Positions 27,548 through 36,986 of a stretch of 39,125 bases of DNA are shown here, in pieces (the stretch's first letter is position 1; each line of letters opens with the position of its first letter). The notes beneath the pieces were generated by a model. That model was not told where the DNA came from, searched no databases, and worked only from the letters and a program-made list of their open reading frames with translations. The DNA lies in assembly GCA_030530685.1 (NCBI GenBank), contig JAUMUM010000022.1:1-39125 (forward strand), in the 5' to 3' direction. A program made the position numbers and the translations under genes. The DNA is from Actinomycetaceae bacterium. GTDB lineage: Bacteria > Actinomycetota > Actinomycetes > Actinomycetales > Actinomycetaceae.

Positions 27548-28477
27548 GTGGTCGCACGCACGGATGGACTTGCGCCCGACGCCGCCGAGGTCCCGGGTGC
27601 AGCGAATGCCACGGACGCTGCTGACAATCCGGGTGCCGCCGACGCGGCGTCTCGCGCCGGCGCACTAGCCGCATCTCCTATCGCCGACCACACCGCATCC
27701 CGCGCCGGCGCACTGGCCGCCAGAATCGGCACGGCGATCCGCGTCTCGCTGACCTCGTCGATCACCTTCGCGACCGTCGGCACCGCGGCGACATCCCTTC
27801 TGCTCATCCCGCTGCTGTCCGTCCTCTTCGACGTCCTGCTCGGCTCGGACCTCGCCTCGCCTGACCTCGTGCGCATCGGGTATGCGGCGGCGCTGGTCTC
27901 GCTCATGGTCTCCGTCTGCTCGGGTGTGGTCGCCGCGGTGGCGCGCGACAGGATGCTCGGCGTGTTCCAGGAAGTGCAGCTGCGGCGCCGCTTCGACGCA
28001 GCCTACTGGGTGTCGGTCGCGGCGGTGCCGGTGGTTCTGGCTCTGGCGAGCGCGGTGATCGTTTTCGGCTCGGTCTTCGCCTTCTCCGGGGGCGACGGCG
28101 CCATGCTGGGGCGTGCCGCGCGCCTGGTGCTGCCCGCGCTGGCCGTCGGGCTGTGCCTCGGCATTTTCGCCGCGGGATCCGGCGTCGGGCTGCCGGATCC
28201 CTACCTCGGGGCGACGCTGGTGGGCGCTCTCCTGCCGCTGACGGCGGGCGTCATCGTGCCGGTCAGCCAGTATCCCGCCTGGTTCGCCGGTCTTGTGCGG
28301 TTCATTCCCGGGACCAACACGGTGCGCGCCCTGTCCGAGGCCACCGGAGCGCCCGGTCAGCTGGCGTTCGTGGGAATCGACGCCGCGCTCTCGCTGGTCT
28401 GGGCCGGCATCGGCCTGGCCCTGACGCGCGTGGCCGTTGCCCACTTGAGGAATGGAGTGCGCCTTGAATCCATCTGA
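27548..28477 (+). CDS. ABC-2-type permease, second subunit
   Basis: 309 residues with about six hydrophobic segments and the ABC-2 features VVAAVARDRMLGVFQEVQL and VPVSQYPAWFAGLVRFIPG. GTG 27548 directly follows the stop of the first permease, with GGAGGT at 27535-27540. The first 55 residues are an Ala/Asp-rich cytoplasmic extension containing a duplicated ASRAGALAA block, not seen in the partner permease. Its end overlaps the rsgA start by 14 nt, so rsgA may be read from the same transcript. Confidence 0.85.
   Translation: MVARTDGLAPDAAEVPGAANATDAADNPGAADAASRAGALAASPIADHTASRAGALAARIGTAIRVSLTSSITFATVGTAATSLLLIPLLSVLFDVLLGSDLASPDLVRIGYAAALVSLMVSVCSGVVAAVARDRMLGVFQEVQLRRRFDAAYWVSVAAVPVVLALASAVIVFGSVFAFSGGDGAMLGRAARLVLPALAVGLCLGIFAAGSGVGLPDPYLGATLVGALLPLTAGVIVPVSQYPAWFAGLVRFIPGTNTVRALSEATGAPGQLAFVGIDAALSLVWAGIGLALTRVAVAHLRNGVRLESI
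27647..27720 (+). repeat. Duplicated 26-bp coding block in second permease
   Basis: 27647-27672 and 27695-27720 differ at 3 of 26 bases and both encode ASRAGALAA; the period is 48 bp, in frame. Confidence 0.7.
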
Positions 28478-29747
28478 CGAGACGACGGGGCCGATCAGCT
28501 CCGCTAATGACCAGAGCCCGGGGCCGCTCGCCGGCGACGCTAATGGCCAGACGCCGGGACCATTCGATGGCGCATCCGGCCGGAACACACGGCCGAACCC
28601 GCAAGCCGGCGTGCCTTTCGATCGCGCGCTGGGATTCGACGACTACTGGCGCGCTCACTTGCAGGTGGCGAGCCTGAACGCGGGCGTCGAGTTGTGTGCT
28701 GCTCGGGTGGTGGCTGTTCATCGGGGTGTGGTTTCGACGCTCGATCTTGCCGGTGTCGAGCGCGGCCACCGTCTGGCTACCCCGGGCCACTGCACCGATA
28801 GCGAATTGTGGCCGCCGGTGGTCGGTGACTGGGTCGGTGTGCAGGGCGAGCGGATCGCGGCGATCCTCACCCGCCGCACGTTCCTCAGCCGGCCATCGGC
28901 CTCGCGCCGGTCCGTCAGCCAAGCGATCGCCGCGAACATCGACATCGTCGCGATCGCCGAACCCGTCCGGCCAGCCCCGGCCGTCGGCCGCGTCGAGCGT
29001 TTCACCGCGCTGGCCCTGGCCGGAGGCTGCTGCTCGTGGCTGATCATCACGAAGACCGACCTGGAAGATGCCGCCCGCGTGGCCGAACTGGAGCGCGAAC
29101 TCGGCGCCGGCTGTGACGAGGTCTTTGCCATCTCCAATCAGGAAGCCGCCTCGCTAGAGCCCCTGCGCGCATCACTCGCTGGGCAGACCATCGTCCTGGT
29201 TGGGCGTTCCGGCGCCGGCAAGTCCACCCTGCTCAACGCCCTGGCCGAGCCCGAGGCTCCCTCCGGGCCTGAAGCGGGGACCGGAACCGGACCTGAGACG
29301 ACGTTCGGGTCTCTGGCCGGGCCGCACATGAACACCGCGGCGGTGCGCCCCGGCGATATGAAGGGCCGCCACACGACCACGTCCCGGCAGCTGGTGGTAA
29401 CCGGCAGCGCGGCCATCATCGACACGCCGGGCATCCGCGCACTGGGAGCTACCGAGCAGGCCGACGCCGTCGACCAAGCCTTCGCCGACATCACCGCCCT
29501 GGCCGAAGCCTGCCACTTCACCGATTGCACCCACACCAGCGAGCCGGGATGCGCCGTGAGGGCAGCCGTCGACGAGGGACTGCTCGACGCCGACCGCGTG
29601 GAACGCTTCCACACAATGATCGACGAATCACAGCGGCGCGCCCGACGCCGCAACGCCCGCCTGGCCCGCGCCGACGAACGCCGCGCCAGCAAGGACAACA
29701 CCTCCGGCAGACGCCAAGCCATGCGCCACAAAGGTCGCCACAACTAA
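28464..29747 (+). CDS. rsgA: Ribosome small-subunit GTPase RsgA
   Basis: 427-residue circularly permuted GTPase that checks 30S ribosome maturation. OB domain first, then G4 TKTD (IITKTDLEDA), G1 GRSGAGKST at about 247, G2 KGRHTTTSRQL, G3 DTPGIRAL, and the zinc site CHFTDCTHTSEPGCAV. A basic tail ends the protein. The likely start is TTG 28464 (GGAG at 28454-28457, 6-nt spacing); ATG 28452 is in frame but has no spaced ribosome-binding site. It is longer than the usual 300-360 aa because of an N-terminal Pro/Gly/Asn-rich stretch with a 12-residue tandem duplication. A degraded inverted copy lies at 24025-24307. Confidence 0.95.
   Translation: MNPSDETTGPISSANDQSPGPLAGDANGQTPGPFDGASGRNTRPNPQAGVPFDRALGFDDYWRAHLQVASLNAGVELCAARVVAVHRGVVSTLDLAGVERGHRLATPGHCTDSELWPPVVGDWVGVQGERIAAILTRRTFLSRPSASRRSVSQAIAANIDIVAIAEPVRPAPAVGRVERFTALALAGGCCSWLIITKTDLEDAARVAELERELGAGCDEVFAISNQEAASLEPLRASLAGQTIVLVGRSGAGKSTLLNALAEPEAPSGPEAGTGTGPETTFGSLAGPHMNTAAVRPGDMKGRHTTTSRQLVVTGSAAIIDTPGIRALGATEQADAVDQAFADITALAEACHFTDCTHTSEPGCAVRAAVDEGLLDADRVERFHTMIDESQRRARRRNARLARADERRASKDNTSGRRQAMRHKGRHN
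28503..28574 (+). repeat. 36-bp in-frame tandem duplication in rsgA
   Basis: 28503-28538 and 28539-28574 encode ANDQSPGPLAGD and ANGQTPGPFDGA. Confidence 0.75.
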
Positions 29748-29827
29748 CACAACACAGGCACCATCCACGAAAACGCACCCGCCAGCCGCCACCCGCCGGC
29801 CTCGGGCCGTGCCTCCCACCCGGGGTC

Positions 29828-29856
29828 TTAAGGCTGTCGCGCAGGCTGATAATAAT
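29828..29856 (+). promoter_or_regulatory. fba promoter
   Basis: TTAAGG (29828-29833), 17-nt spacer, AATAAT (29851-29856; GATAAT overlaps at 29848). An AT-rich island in GC-rich DNA, about 48 nt before the GTG start. Confidence 0.6.
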
Positions 29857-29903
29857 GAGACAATGGCGGGCGAGAGTTCAGGTACACAACGAAGGAGAAA
29901 CTC

Positions 29904-30932
<1,029 letters not shown>

Positions 30933-30962
30933 TGATTTTTCGCTGACGCTCAGCTGACACTC

Positions 30963-30992
30963 GCGGGGGTGGTCCTTCGGGGCCGCCCCCGC
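30963..30992 (+). terminator. fba terminator with UUCG loop
   Basis: GCGGGGGTGGTCC / GGGCCGCCCCCGC, 13-bp stem with two G-U pairs and a TTCG tetraloop, 30 nt after the fba stop. Confidence 0.8.
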
Positions 30993-31409
30993 CGCATATC
31001 CTCGGGGTTCGTCTCCCTGGGACCGTCGCTTTTCCGCGGGGCCGCTTCCGAGGCCAGCGGCGACAGGCTCGACTCGATGAGGACCGTCGTCAGTCCGCGT
31101 GTCGCCGCCAGTCCGCGTGCCGGCGCCTCTCCGCGGGACCGACGTCGGCCTCGCAGCATATCGGGTTCGGTTTGCAGTGGAATGGCGGTGGGATTGAGGA
31201 CCGCTCCGCTGCGGCGGTGGCCCGCGGCCGACGCGGCGAATCTTCTGCGGCAGATCCCCACCCGTGGACGGATGCTCAAGATCAGACTGCGGGCGGAGCA
31301 ATCCCATCGAATACACAGGATGGCGGTGCTAATCTGAAAAATGGAAAACGCGGCCGCGAATTGGCCCTTCTCGGCAGTGCGTTTCTCGACTGAATCAAGG
31401 GGAAATATA
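30993..31409. other. Intergenic region before the surface-protein locus
   Basis: About 415 bases without a supported gene. CAGTCCGCGTG occurs twice (about 31092 and 31110). The right end holds the extended -10 TGCTAATCT (31327-31335). Confidence 0.4.
31327..31335 (+). promoter_or_regulatory. Extended -10 promoter of secreted protein
   Basis: TGCTAATCT within GGCGGTGCTAATCT (31322-31335), about 75 nt before GTG 31410. A possible weak -35, TCGAAT, lies at 31307-31312 with a 17-nt spacer. The same element precedes the two adhesin genes downstream. Confidence 0.55.
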
Positions 31410-32765
31410 GTGATATCGAATGCCGAGACCGCATTCGGGCGACGGCCCGGAGCGGCTCGCCTGGCGGTGCTTGCCGCCGTGGTCCTGGTGTTCGTCTCGA
31501 TGGTGGCATCGCCTGCCGTTGCGCAGGAAGCCGAGGCCGAGCGTGCGGCCTCGGCGGAGCCATTCGTCATTGACGCCGTCGCGAGCGTGAGCGACGGCGC
31601 TGCGGCGGAGCCTGTCGCGATGGCGAGCGGCCTCGAGGCGACTCTCGCGATGGCCGAGTTAGACGGCAGCAAGACGACCGAGCCGTCCGGCTCCCAGACC
31701 GGCACGTTCACCGTGAGTGCTTCTGGCTCCGGAACCGACGCCTCGTCCACGAAGGTCGACTTCACGTTCACCTGTACCGACGGCCAGTCGGGAGAGGTGA
31801 CGGTGCGCAGCGACGGCCGCCCCGTTGGCACTGAGAAGCGAATCGCCGTCGGCGCCCAGTGCACGATCGCGGAGAAATCCTCCAGTGCCGAGCTTTCCGG
31901 CTTCGACCTCGTCGCGCCCGAAGACCAGACGATCGCGATTTCCGTGCCGGGCGAGGTCGTGCCGGTGTCCTTCGTCAACCAGTACATCGCGCAGACGGGC
32001 TCGTTCGAGGTGACGAACGCGAACGCGACGAGCGACGGTGCCCTGCTACCGACGAGCCTCGAAGTCCACTACGCGTGCTCCAACGGCAGTTCGGGCACCC
32101 TCGTGGTGCCCAGCAACCAGACAGCGGTCAAGGGCCCGGTGCTGCCCTCGGGCACCACGTGCGGTCTGGTCGGCGACTACGACAACGCGCAGCTGCCGGG
32201 TTACTCACTGGAAAACCCGCACTTTTCCTCAACGGTCACCATTAGGACGGGTACGTCGCAGCTCGTGGCCATCACCAGCCGCTACGTCCGCCTCAGCGGA
32301 CGCTTCTCCGTGCGTATGGACGTGGAAACGGATGGGAATGCCAGTGCCGCCGGCCAGACATTCCTCGTGGACTTCGAGTGCACCGACGGCACATCGGGAA
32401 CGCTCGAAGTCCCCGGTGACGGGAAGGCTGTCAGCGGCCCGTCCCTCCAGGCCGGCATCGTGTGCGACATCGCCGAGCACTCGCCCGTCGCCCGGCAGAG
32501 CGGCCACGTGCCGTCGTCCAATGTCGACAGACCCTCGGTCACGATCGGCGAGGCCTCGAGGCGGCCGGTCAACATAACGCCCGCGTACTCGGCATCCGCC
32601 ACGCGAGGCGACGGACCGGCCACGGCCGAGCAGGTGTCGCCCGCGGCCGGCACGGACCAGGAAGAAGTCGTGCAGTCGCAGCGGGACCCGGCCGAGGTCG
32701 CGACGCCGGCTCCCGTCGACGCGTCGAGCTCGAACAGGGACGACGACGCCGAGACCGCGCCGTGA
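31410..32765 (+). CDS. Secreted three-repeat DUF5979-type protein, no anchor
   Basis: 451-residue exported protein. The start GTG 31410 has AAGGGGA at 31397-31403; the signal peptide runs LAVLAAVVLVFVSMVASPAVA and is shown here in two parts, LAVLAAVVLV and FVSMVASPAVA, with cleavage after AVA. Three repeats of about 100 residues follow, each with the FTFTCTDGQSG or VHYACSNGSSG type first Cys strand and a second Cys (AQCTIAE, TTCGLVG, IVCDIAE). They match the stalk repeats of the adhesin next door (DUF5979 type, by my recognition). The last 60 residues are a Ser/Ala/Asp/Glu-rich tail ending DDDAETAP. There is no LPXTG-like motif or membrane segment, so it is probably released or held by other contacts. 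It might be a degenerate adhesin that lost its head and anchor. Confidence 0.75.
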   Translation: MISNAETAFGRRPGAARLAVLAAVVLVFVSMVASPAVAQEAEAERAASAEPFVIDAVASVSDGAAAEPVAMASGLEATLAMAELDGSKTTEPSGSQTGTFTVSASGSGTDASSTKVDFTFTCTDGQSGEVTVRSDGRPVGTEKRIAVGAQCTIAEKSSSAELSGFDLVAPEDQTIAISVPGEVVPVSFVNQYIAQTGSFEVTNANATSDGALLPTSLEVHYACSNGSSGTLVVPSNQTAVKGPVLPSGTTCGLVGDYDNAQLPGYSLENPHFSSTVTIRTGTSQLVAITSRYVRLSGRFSVRMDVETDGNASAAGQTFLVDFECTDGTSGTLEVPGDGKAVSGPSLQAGIVCDIAEHSPVARQSGHVPSSNVDRPSVTIGEASRRPVNITPAYSASATRGDGPATAEQVSPAAGTDQEEVVQSQRDPAEVATPAPVDASSSNRDDDAETAP

Positions 32766-33003
32766 GAAGAACGCGCCGCGCCGTGACACGAACGCGCCGT
32801 AAGGCGAAGATCAGCGGTGACGGTCCGCACCAAGCACGGCCAACGGCGTCGCTCCCTCAGCCGTCCGGCCACGGACATATTGCCGAGGCCTTCACCCGAG
32901 GCTGCGACCATCGCGGCTCACGCCGCCACCTCCCGGGCGCAGGCACATCGCCGAGGCCCGCATGAGTGCAACTATGTTCAGCGGCCGGCACACGCGAGGG
33001 TAA

Positions 33004-33017
33004 ACGTGCATGCACGT
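33004..33017 (+). promoter_or_regulatory. 14-bp perfect palindrome, possible operator
   Basis: ACGTGCATGCACGT lies 12 nt before the TTGAAC -35 box of the distal adhesin promoter. Confidence 0.45.
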
Positions 33018-33029
33018 CCAATACACATC

Positions 33030-33058
33030 TTGAACGATAAAGCAAATCACATTATCTT
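33030..33058 (+). promoter_or_regulatory. Distal adhesin promoter
   Basis: TTGAAC (33030-33035), exactly 17-nt spacer, TATCTT (33053-33058), about 230 nt before the adhesin start. The best -35/-10 pair in the window. Confidence 0.55.
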
Positions 33059-33094
33059 CGGCGCAATCACAGGGTTTGGCGACGTTACGTACCT

Positions 33095-33121
33095 GTAGCT
33101 TCGTCCCCGTAGCTTGACCCC
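33095..33121 (+). repeat. Direct repeats in adhesin leader, possible regulator boxes
   Basis: GTAGCTTCGTCCCC (33095-33108) and GTAGCTTGACCCC (33109-33121) are adjacent. An inverted copy CGAAGCTAC lies at 33191-33199. The pattern suits binding of a dimeric activator or RNA pairing. Confidence 0.45.
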
Positions 33122-33169
33122 ACGTGATCGCCGTCATCGCGGGGAATTTTGGAGCTCGTGAAGGCGCGG

Positions 33170-33178
33170 TGCTAGTCT
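33170..33178 (+). promoter_or_regulatory. Proximal adhesin extended -10
   Basis: TGCTAGTCT within CGGTGCTAGTCT (33167-33178), with TTGGAG at 33149-33154 (18-nt spacer) as a weak -35. About 110 nt before GTG 33290. Confidence 0.5.
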
Positions 33179-33289
33179 CAATGAGCTAATCGAAGCTACG
33201 CTAGCACGCTCGAACCGTGGCCGCGATTGGCTCCCCTGTAGTGTTGCTACCCCTTGCGCACTGCGAATAATTCAGTTGAGAGGAATAAC

Positions 33290-36200
33290 GTGTATTCCAG
33301 CACCGTTTCCGAGCGCAGAATTGGGCTGGGCCGATCCGCCACGTTCGTGGTTGGACTGGCCGTTGCGCTCGCATCAATGGTTGGACTGGTAGCGCCCGCA
33401 AATGCCGCCAACCCCATCAAGATCAGCAATATGGCGATCGTGAAATCCGACGTCAATGGGAACGTCTCCAGTTCTCTTCCCATTCGTGATGACGACGTCG
33501 TCAAACTCACCTTCGATTGGGACGGCCGTAGTTCCGCCATCAAGTCAGGCGACTCTTTCAAGGTCGAACTGCCCAGCGTCTTCAACAACCTCGAGTACCC
33601 GCAGTCCCGCGACCTGGAGATCGAGCACAACGGTGAGCATCTGAACGTCGGAACGTGCGAGCTGACGCAGTCCGATATCACCTGTACCTTCAACAAGAAG
33701 GTCGAAGACCTGCGCAGCCAGGGCTTCTCCGGTTTCCACGGCACTGGCACCGCCCTGCTGAAGGTCAAGGGCACCTGCTCCAAGGCCTCCGTCCCCTTCA
33801 CCGTCAACGGTCAGAAGGTGGATGTCGACATCCCCGGCGGGAGGATCGACGAGAAGCTCGCTGTTACCTACAAGCCCTACACCTTCAGCAAGGTCGCCGC
33901 ACTCATCAGCACCAAGACGAAGGAACTTTCCTGGGAGATCAACTTCAACTCGGATTACATTTCCCAGCTCCTGGCCGAGGCTGGCAAGCCGATCACGGTC
34001 GACGGCAAGACCGTCTCGACCCTGACCTTCACCGATACGCTCGGCCCCGGCCAGAGCATGGTGACGGACCCCTCCCGCATTCGCCTCATGATGCGCAATA
34101 GCGCGGCCGAGCCGGATCTGGAGCAAGGCGTCGCCGTCACGGACGTGGCCGGCAAGGACTACACCGACAAGTACGGCGACTTTGATCTCAAGGTCGAGAC
34201 CAAGGGCGGCACCAGGGTCTTCACGGTGACCGGTCCCTTCGCTCCGGAAACCAATTACAAGGTCTACTACTACACGACGCCCACGACGGACAGCGGCACG
34301 ATCCAGCCCGGTTTCAAGTACACGAACCAGGCGCAGCTCGACGGCACCGACAAGACCGCTTACTTCGAGCGCTACTACTCGGCCACGTTCTCGATCGACA
34401 TCAAGATGGAGGCCGGCTTCGGCGCCTTCAACGTCACCAAGCTTCTTGCTGGCAACGGCTCGGGGAAGGTCGCTGACGGCACGCAGTTCAATGTCAAGGT
34501 CAAGTACACGCTGCCTGGCGGCGCGACCACCGATTCCTACAAGGGCTGGGAGGCCCCTGGCAAGGTGAGCGCCGATAAGACCGGTGGCGAAGCAGACTTC
34601 ACGGTCACCGCTGGCCAGAAGACCACCTTCACGGCTGCCACGTTCCCGAAGGGTACCGTCATCGAGCTGAGCGAGGACTCGAATTCCGCTTCGCCCGCTG
34701 CCAATGGCGTGACCTGGGGCGCCTCGGAGTTCAAGGTCGGCAACCAGGTGACGAACACGTTCACGATCGAAGACCAGAAGGCAACCGCCGTCGAGTTGAC
34801 GAACGACGCCACGCTCAAGACCGGCACCTTCTCCGTTGCCAAGTCCGGCTCCGGCGCCGATGTCTCGGGCAAGGAGTTCACCTTCGCCTACGAGTGCACC
34901 GACGGCCAGTCCGGCTCGCTCAAGGTCGCCGGCAACGGCCAGGCCGTCGCCTCCGGCGTCAACGTCCCGGTCGGCGAGAAGTGCACCATCACCGAAGACA
35001 AGGCCACGGCCGCCGTCGACGGATACGACCTGAAGGCTCCTGAGGCTCAGACGATCTCGATCGCCGAGGCCGACGCCGTCGTTCCGGTCTCCTTCGTCAA
35101 CGCCTACACGGCTCAGACCGGTGACTTCTCGATCGCCAAGTCCGTTGCGGGCAATGACGCTGCCGCCTCGCGCAGCTACACCTTCGCCTACGAGTGCGGC
35201 CCCGACGGCTCCGGCACGCTGACCGTCCCCGGTGACGGCACCGCTGTCAAGAGCCCGCAGATCCGCGCTGGCGCCAAGTGCACCATCGCCGAGGACGCGA
35301 ACTCCGCCCAGGCCTCCGGCTACACGCTGAAGTCCGAGCTCTCGAAGGACTCGGTCACCATCGGCAAGGGCTCGACCGTCGCCGTGACGGCCAAGAACAC
35401 CTACACCCGTGAGACGGGCACGTTCTCCGTCAAGAAGTCCGTCGTCTCCAACGGCACCGACTTCTCCGGCGCGAGCTTCGACGTCGACTACGTCTGCTCC
35501 GACGGGACCAAGGGCAGCCTCTCGGTTCCCGGCAATGGCAAGGCCGTCTCCGGCCCGTCCCTGCCGACCGGCACCTCGTGCCAGCTGTCCGAGAAGGCCG
35601 CCTCCGCCCAGCGTGACGGCTACTCCGTGGCCTCCTCGATCGACAACCCGACGGTGACGATCGCCAAGGACGCACCGGCTGCCGTGACGGTCACCAACAC
35701 CTACACCCGCCTCGTCGGTGGATTCACCGTCGGCAAGACGGTTGCGGGCGATGGCGCTGCTGTCGCTCCCAAGGAGTACGCCTTCGACTACGCCTGCGTT
35801 GACGGCTCCGGCGCCCCGACTGTCTCGGGCAGCCTGACGGTGCCCGCGGGCCAGTCGCAGTCCGTGGCCGACGTTCCGACAGGTTCGTGCACCGTGACGG
35901 AAAAGGACGCCTCGGTTTCCGGCGCCACGCTGACCTCCGAGATCTCCGCTGACGGCAAGGCCGGCAAGAACGGCTCCGTGAGCTTCAACGTCGCTGACGG
36001 CTCCGCCGTGGCCGTTGCCGCCACGAACACCTACACGCTGGAGCGCGCCGGGTTCTCCGTGGCCAAGAAGGTTGACGGCCTGAAGGCCGCTGACATTTCC
36101 GGTAAGACCTTCACCTTCGACTACGTCTGCAAGTCGGTCGAGGGCGATGTCACCGGCTCGATCGACGTCCCCGGTGATGGAAGTGCGGTCAAGGCCGACG

Positions 36201-36922
36201 AGCTCCTGCCCGTCGGCACCTCTTGCACGGTCTCCGAGAATTCCGGCAGCGCCGTGGTCGAGAACTACGACGTGACCGTTCCCGAGGCCCAGACCTTCAC
36301 GGTCGGCGCCAAGGATTCGGTCCAGGCCCTTCAGTTCGTGAACACCTACTCCCTGCAGACCGGTGACTTCTCGGTGGCCAAGTCGGTCTCCGGCGTCGCT
36401 GGCCAGGAGGGTCGTGAGTTCGCCTTCGACTACACCTGCACCAATGGTGTCGAGGGTAGCCTCGCCGTGAAGGCCGACGGCAACGCGGTCGCCTCCGGCA
36501 ATGCCCTTCCGATCGGCACCTCCTGCACCATCAAGGAGCGCACCGATTCGGCAGGCATCGATGGCTACGACCTGAAGGCTCCCAAGGAGCAGAAGGTGAC
36601 CATCACCGCCAAGGATGAGGTCGTGGCCTCCTCCTTCGTCAACGCCTACGACCCGGTGGTCCCGACCGAGCCGTCGCCGTCCGGTGACGCTTCGGATCCG
36701 TCGGGCGATCCTTCGACGACGCCGTCCGCCTCGACGCCGGCGCCTTCGGGCCAGGCTTCGACGCCGGATCCCTCGGGCACGGCCGCCACGTCGGCTCCCA
36801 AGGCTGGCAAGTCGGGCGGTTCGCTGGCTCGCACGGGCCTGAATGCCTCGGTCCTGGGCATCCTCGCCCTGGCCGGCCTGGGCGTCGGTGGCGTGCTGGT
36901 GGCTCGCCGTCGCAAGGCATGA
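33290..36922 (+). CDS. LARTG-anchored surface adhesin, Ig-like head and repeat stalk
   Basis: 1210-residue cell-wall protein. The start GTG 33290 has GAGAGG upstream. Signal peptide ends at PANA-A (39/40). The head, about 40-377, starts with an SDR-like Ig domain (VVKLTFDWDG, then GDSFKVELPS) like those of MSCRAMM adhesins. The stalk has seven repeats starting near 378, 510, 608, 707, 808, 918 and 1022. Six of them have two Cys each in the pattern FAYECTDGQSG...KCTITE, giving one likely disulfide per repeat. A Pro/Ser/Thr wall-spanning tail (1121-1170) leads to LARTG (1179-1183), a hydrophobic segment and RRRKA. LAXTG is the motif of class E sortases in high-GC actinobacteria. No sortase or pilin-motif partner is in the window. 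Ligand unknown. The next gene is a close paralogue. Confidence 0.9.
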   Translation: MYSSTVSERRIGLGRSATFVVGLAVALASMVGLVAPANAANPIKISNMAIVKSDVNGNVSSSLPIRDDDVVKLTFDWDGRSSAIKSGDSFKVELPSVFNNLEYPQSRDLEIEHNGEHLNVGTCELTQSDITCTFNKKVEDLRSQGFSGFHGTGTALLKVKGTCSKASVPFTVNGQKVDVDIPGGRIDEKLAVTYKPYTFSKVAALISTKTKELSWEINFNSDYISQLLAEAGKPITVDGKTVSTLTFTDTLGPGQSMVTDPSRIRLMMRNSAAEPDLEQGVAVTDVAGKDYTDKYGDFDLKVETKGGTRVFTVTGPFAPETNYKVYYYTTPTTDSGTIQPGFKYTNQAQLDGTDKTAYFERYYSATFSIDIKMEAGFGAFNVTKLLAGNGSGKVADGTQFNVKVKYTLPGGATTDSYKGWEAPGKVSADKTGGEADFTVTAGQKTTFTAATFPKGTVIELSEDSNSASPAANGVTWGASEFKVGNQVTNTFTIEDQKATAVELTNDATLKTGTFSVAKSGSGADVSGKEFTFAYECTDGQSGSLKVAGNGQAVASGVNVPVGEKCTITEDKATAAVDGYDLKAPEAQTISIAEADAVVPVSFVNAYTAQTGDFSIAKSVAGNDAAASRSYTFAYECGPDGSGTLTVPGDGTAVKSPQIRAGAKCTIAEDANSAQASGYTLKSELSKDSVTIGKGSTVAVTAKNTYTRETGTFSVKKSVVSNGTDFSGASFDVDYVCSDGTKGSLSVPGNGKAVSGPSLPTGTSCQLSEKAASAQRDGYSVASSIDNPTVTIAKDAPAAVTVTNTYTRLVGGFTVGKTVAGDGAAVAPKEYAFDYACVDGSGAPTVSGSLTVPAGQSQSVADVPTGSCTVTEKDASVSGATLTSEISADGKAGKNGSVSFNVADGSAVAVAATNTYTLERAGFSVAKKVDGLKAADISGKTFTFDYVCKSVEGDVTGSIDVPGDGSAVKADELLPVGTSCTVSENSGSAVVENYDVTVPEAQTFTVGAKDSVQALQFVNTYSLQTGDFSVAKSVSGVAGQEGREFAFDYTCTNGVEGSLAVKADGNAVASGNALPIGTSCTIKERTDSAGIDGYDLKAPKEQKVTITAKDEVVASSFVNAYDPVVPTEPSPSGDASDPSGDPSTTPSASTPAPSGQASTPDPSGTAATSAPKAGKSGGSLARTGLNASVLGILALAGLGVGGVLVARRRKA

Positions 36923-36956
36923 GTAACTAGGCTCGGGCCTTCGGGCCGGGCATGAT

Positions 36957-36986
36957 GAAGCGGGGTGGCGATTGTCACCCCGCTTC
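36957..36986 (+). terminator. Adhesin terminator
   Basis: Perfect 11-bp stem GAAGCGGGGTG / CACCCCGCTTC with an 8-nt loop, 34 nt after the adhesin stop. Confidence 0.8.

Larger units (their letters stand above)
32766..33289. other. Intergenic region upstream of the LARTG adhesin
   Basis: About 520 bases without a gene, partly AT-rich. It holds a 14-bp perfect palindrome (33004-33017), two candidate promoters (33030-33058 and 33170-33178), direct repeats (33095-33121), and CCCCACG...CGCGGGG followed by AATTTT (33117-33150), a weak terminator-like shape in the leader. Confidence 0.5.

Noticed and set aside
28452-28463. ATG 28452 as the rsgA start
   Set aside because: No spacing from a ribosome-binding site, while GGAG at 28454-28457 is well placed for TTG 28464. 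The difference is four residues and remains open.
30950-31987. 345-codon minus-strand frame between fba and the surface locus
   Set aside because: Overlaps the signal peptide region of the secreted protein, is Arg/Pro/Ser-rich and has no start signal.
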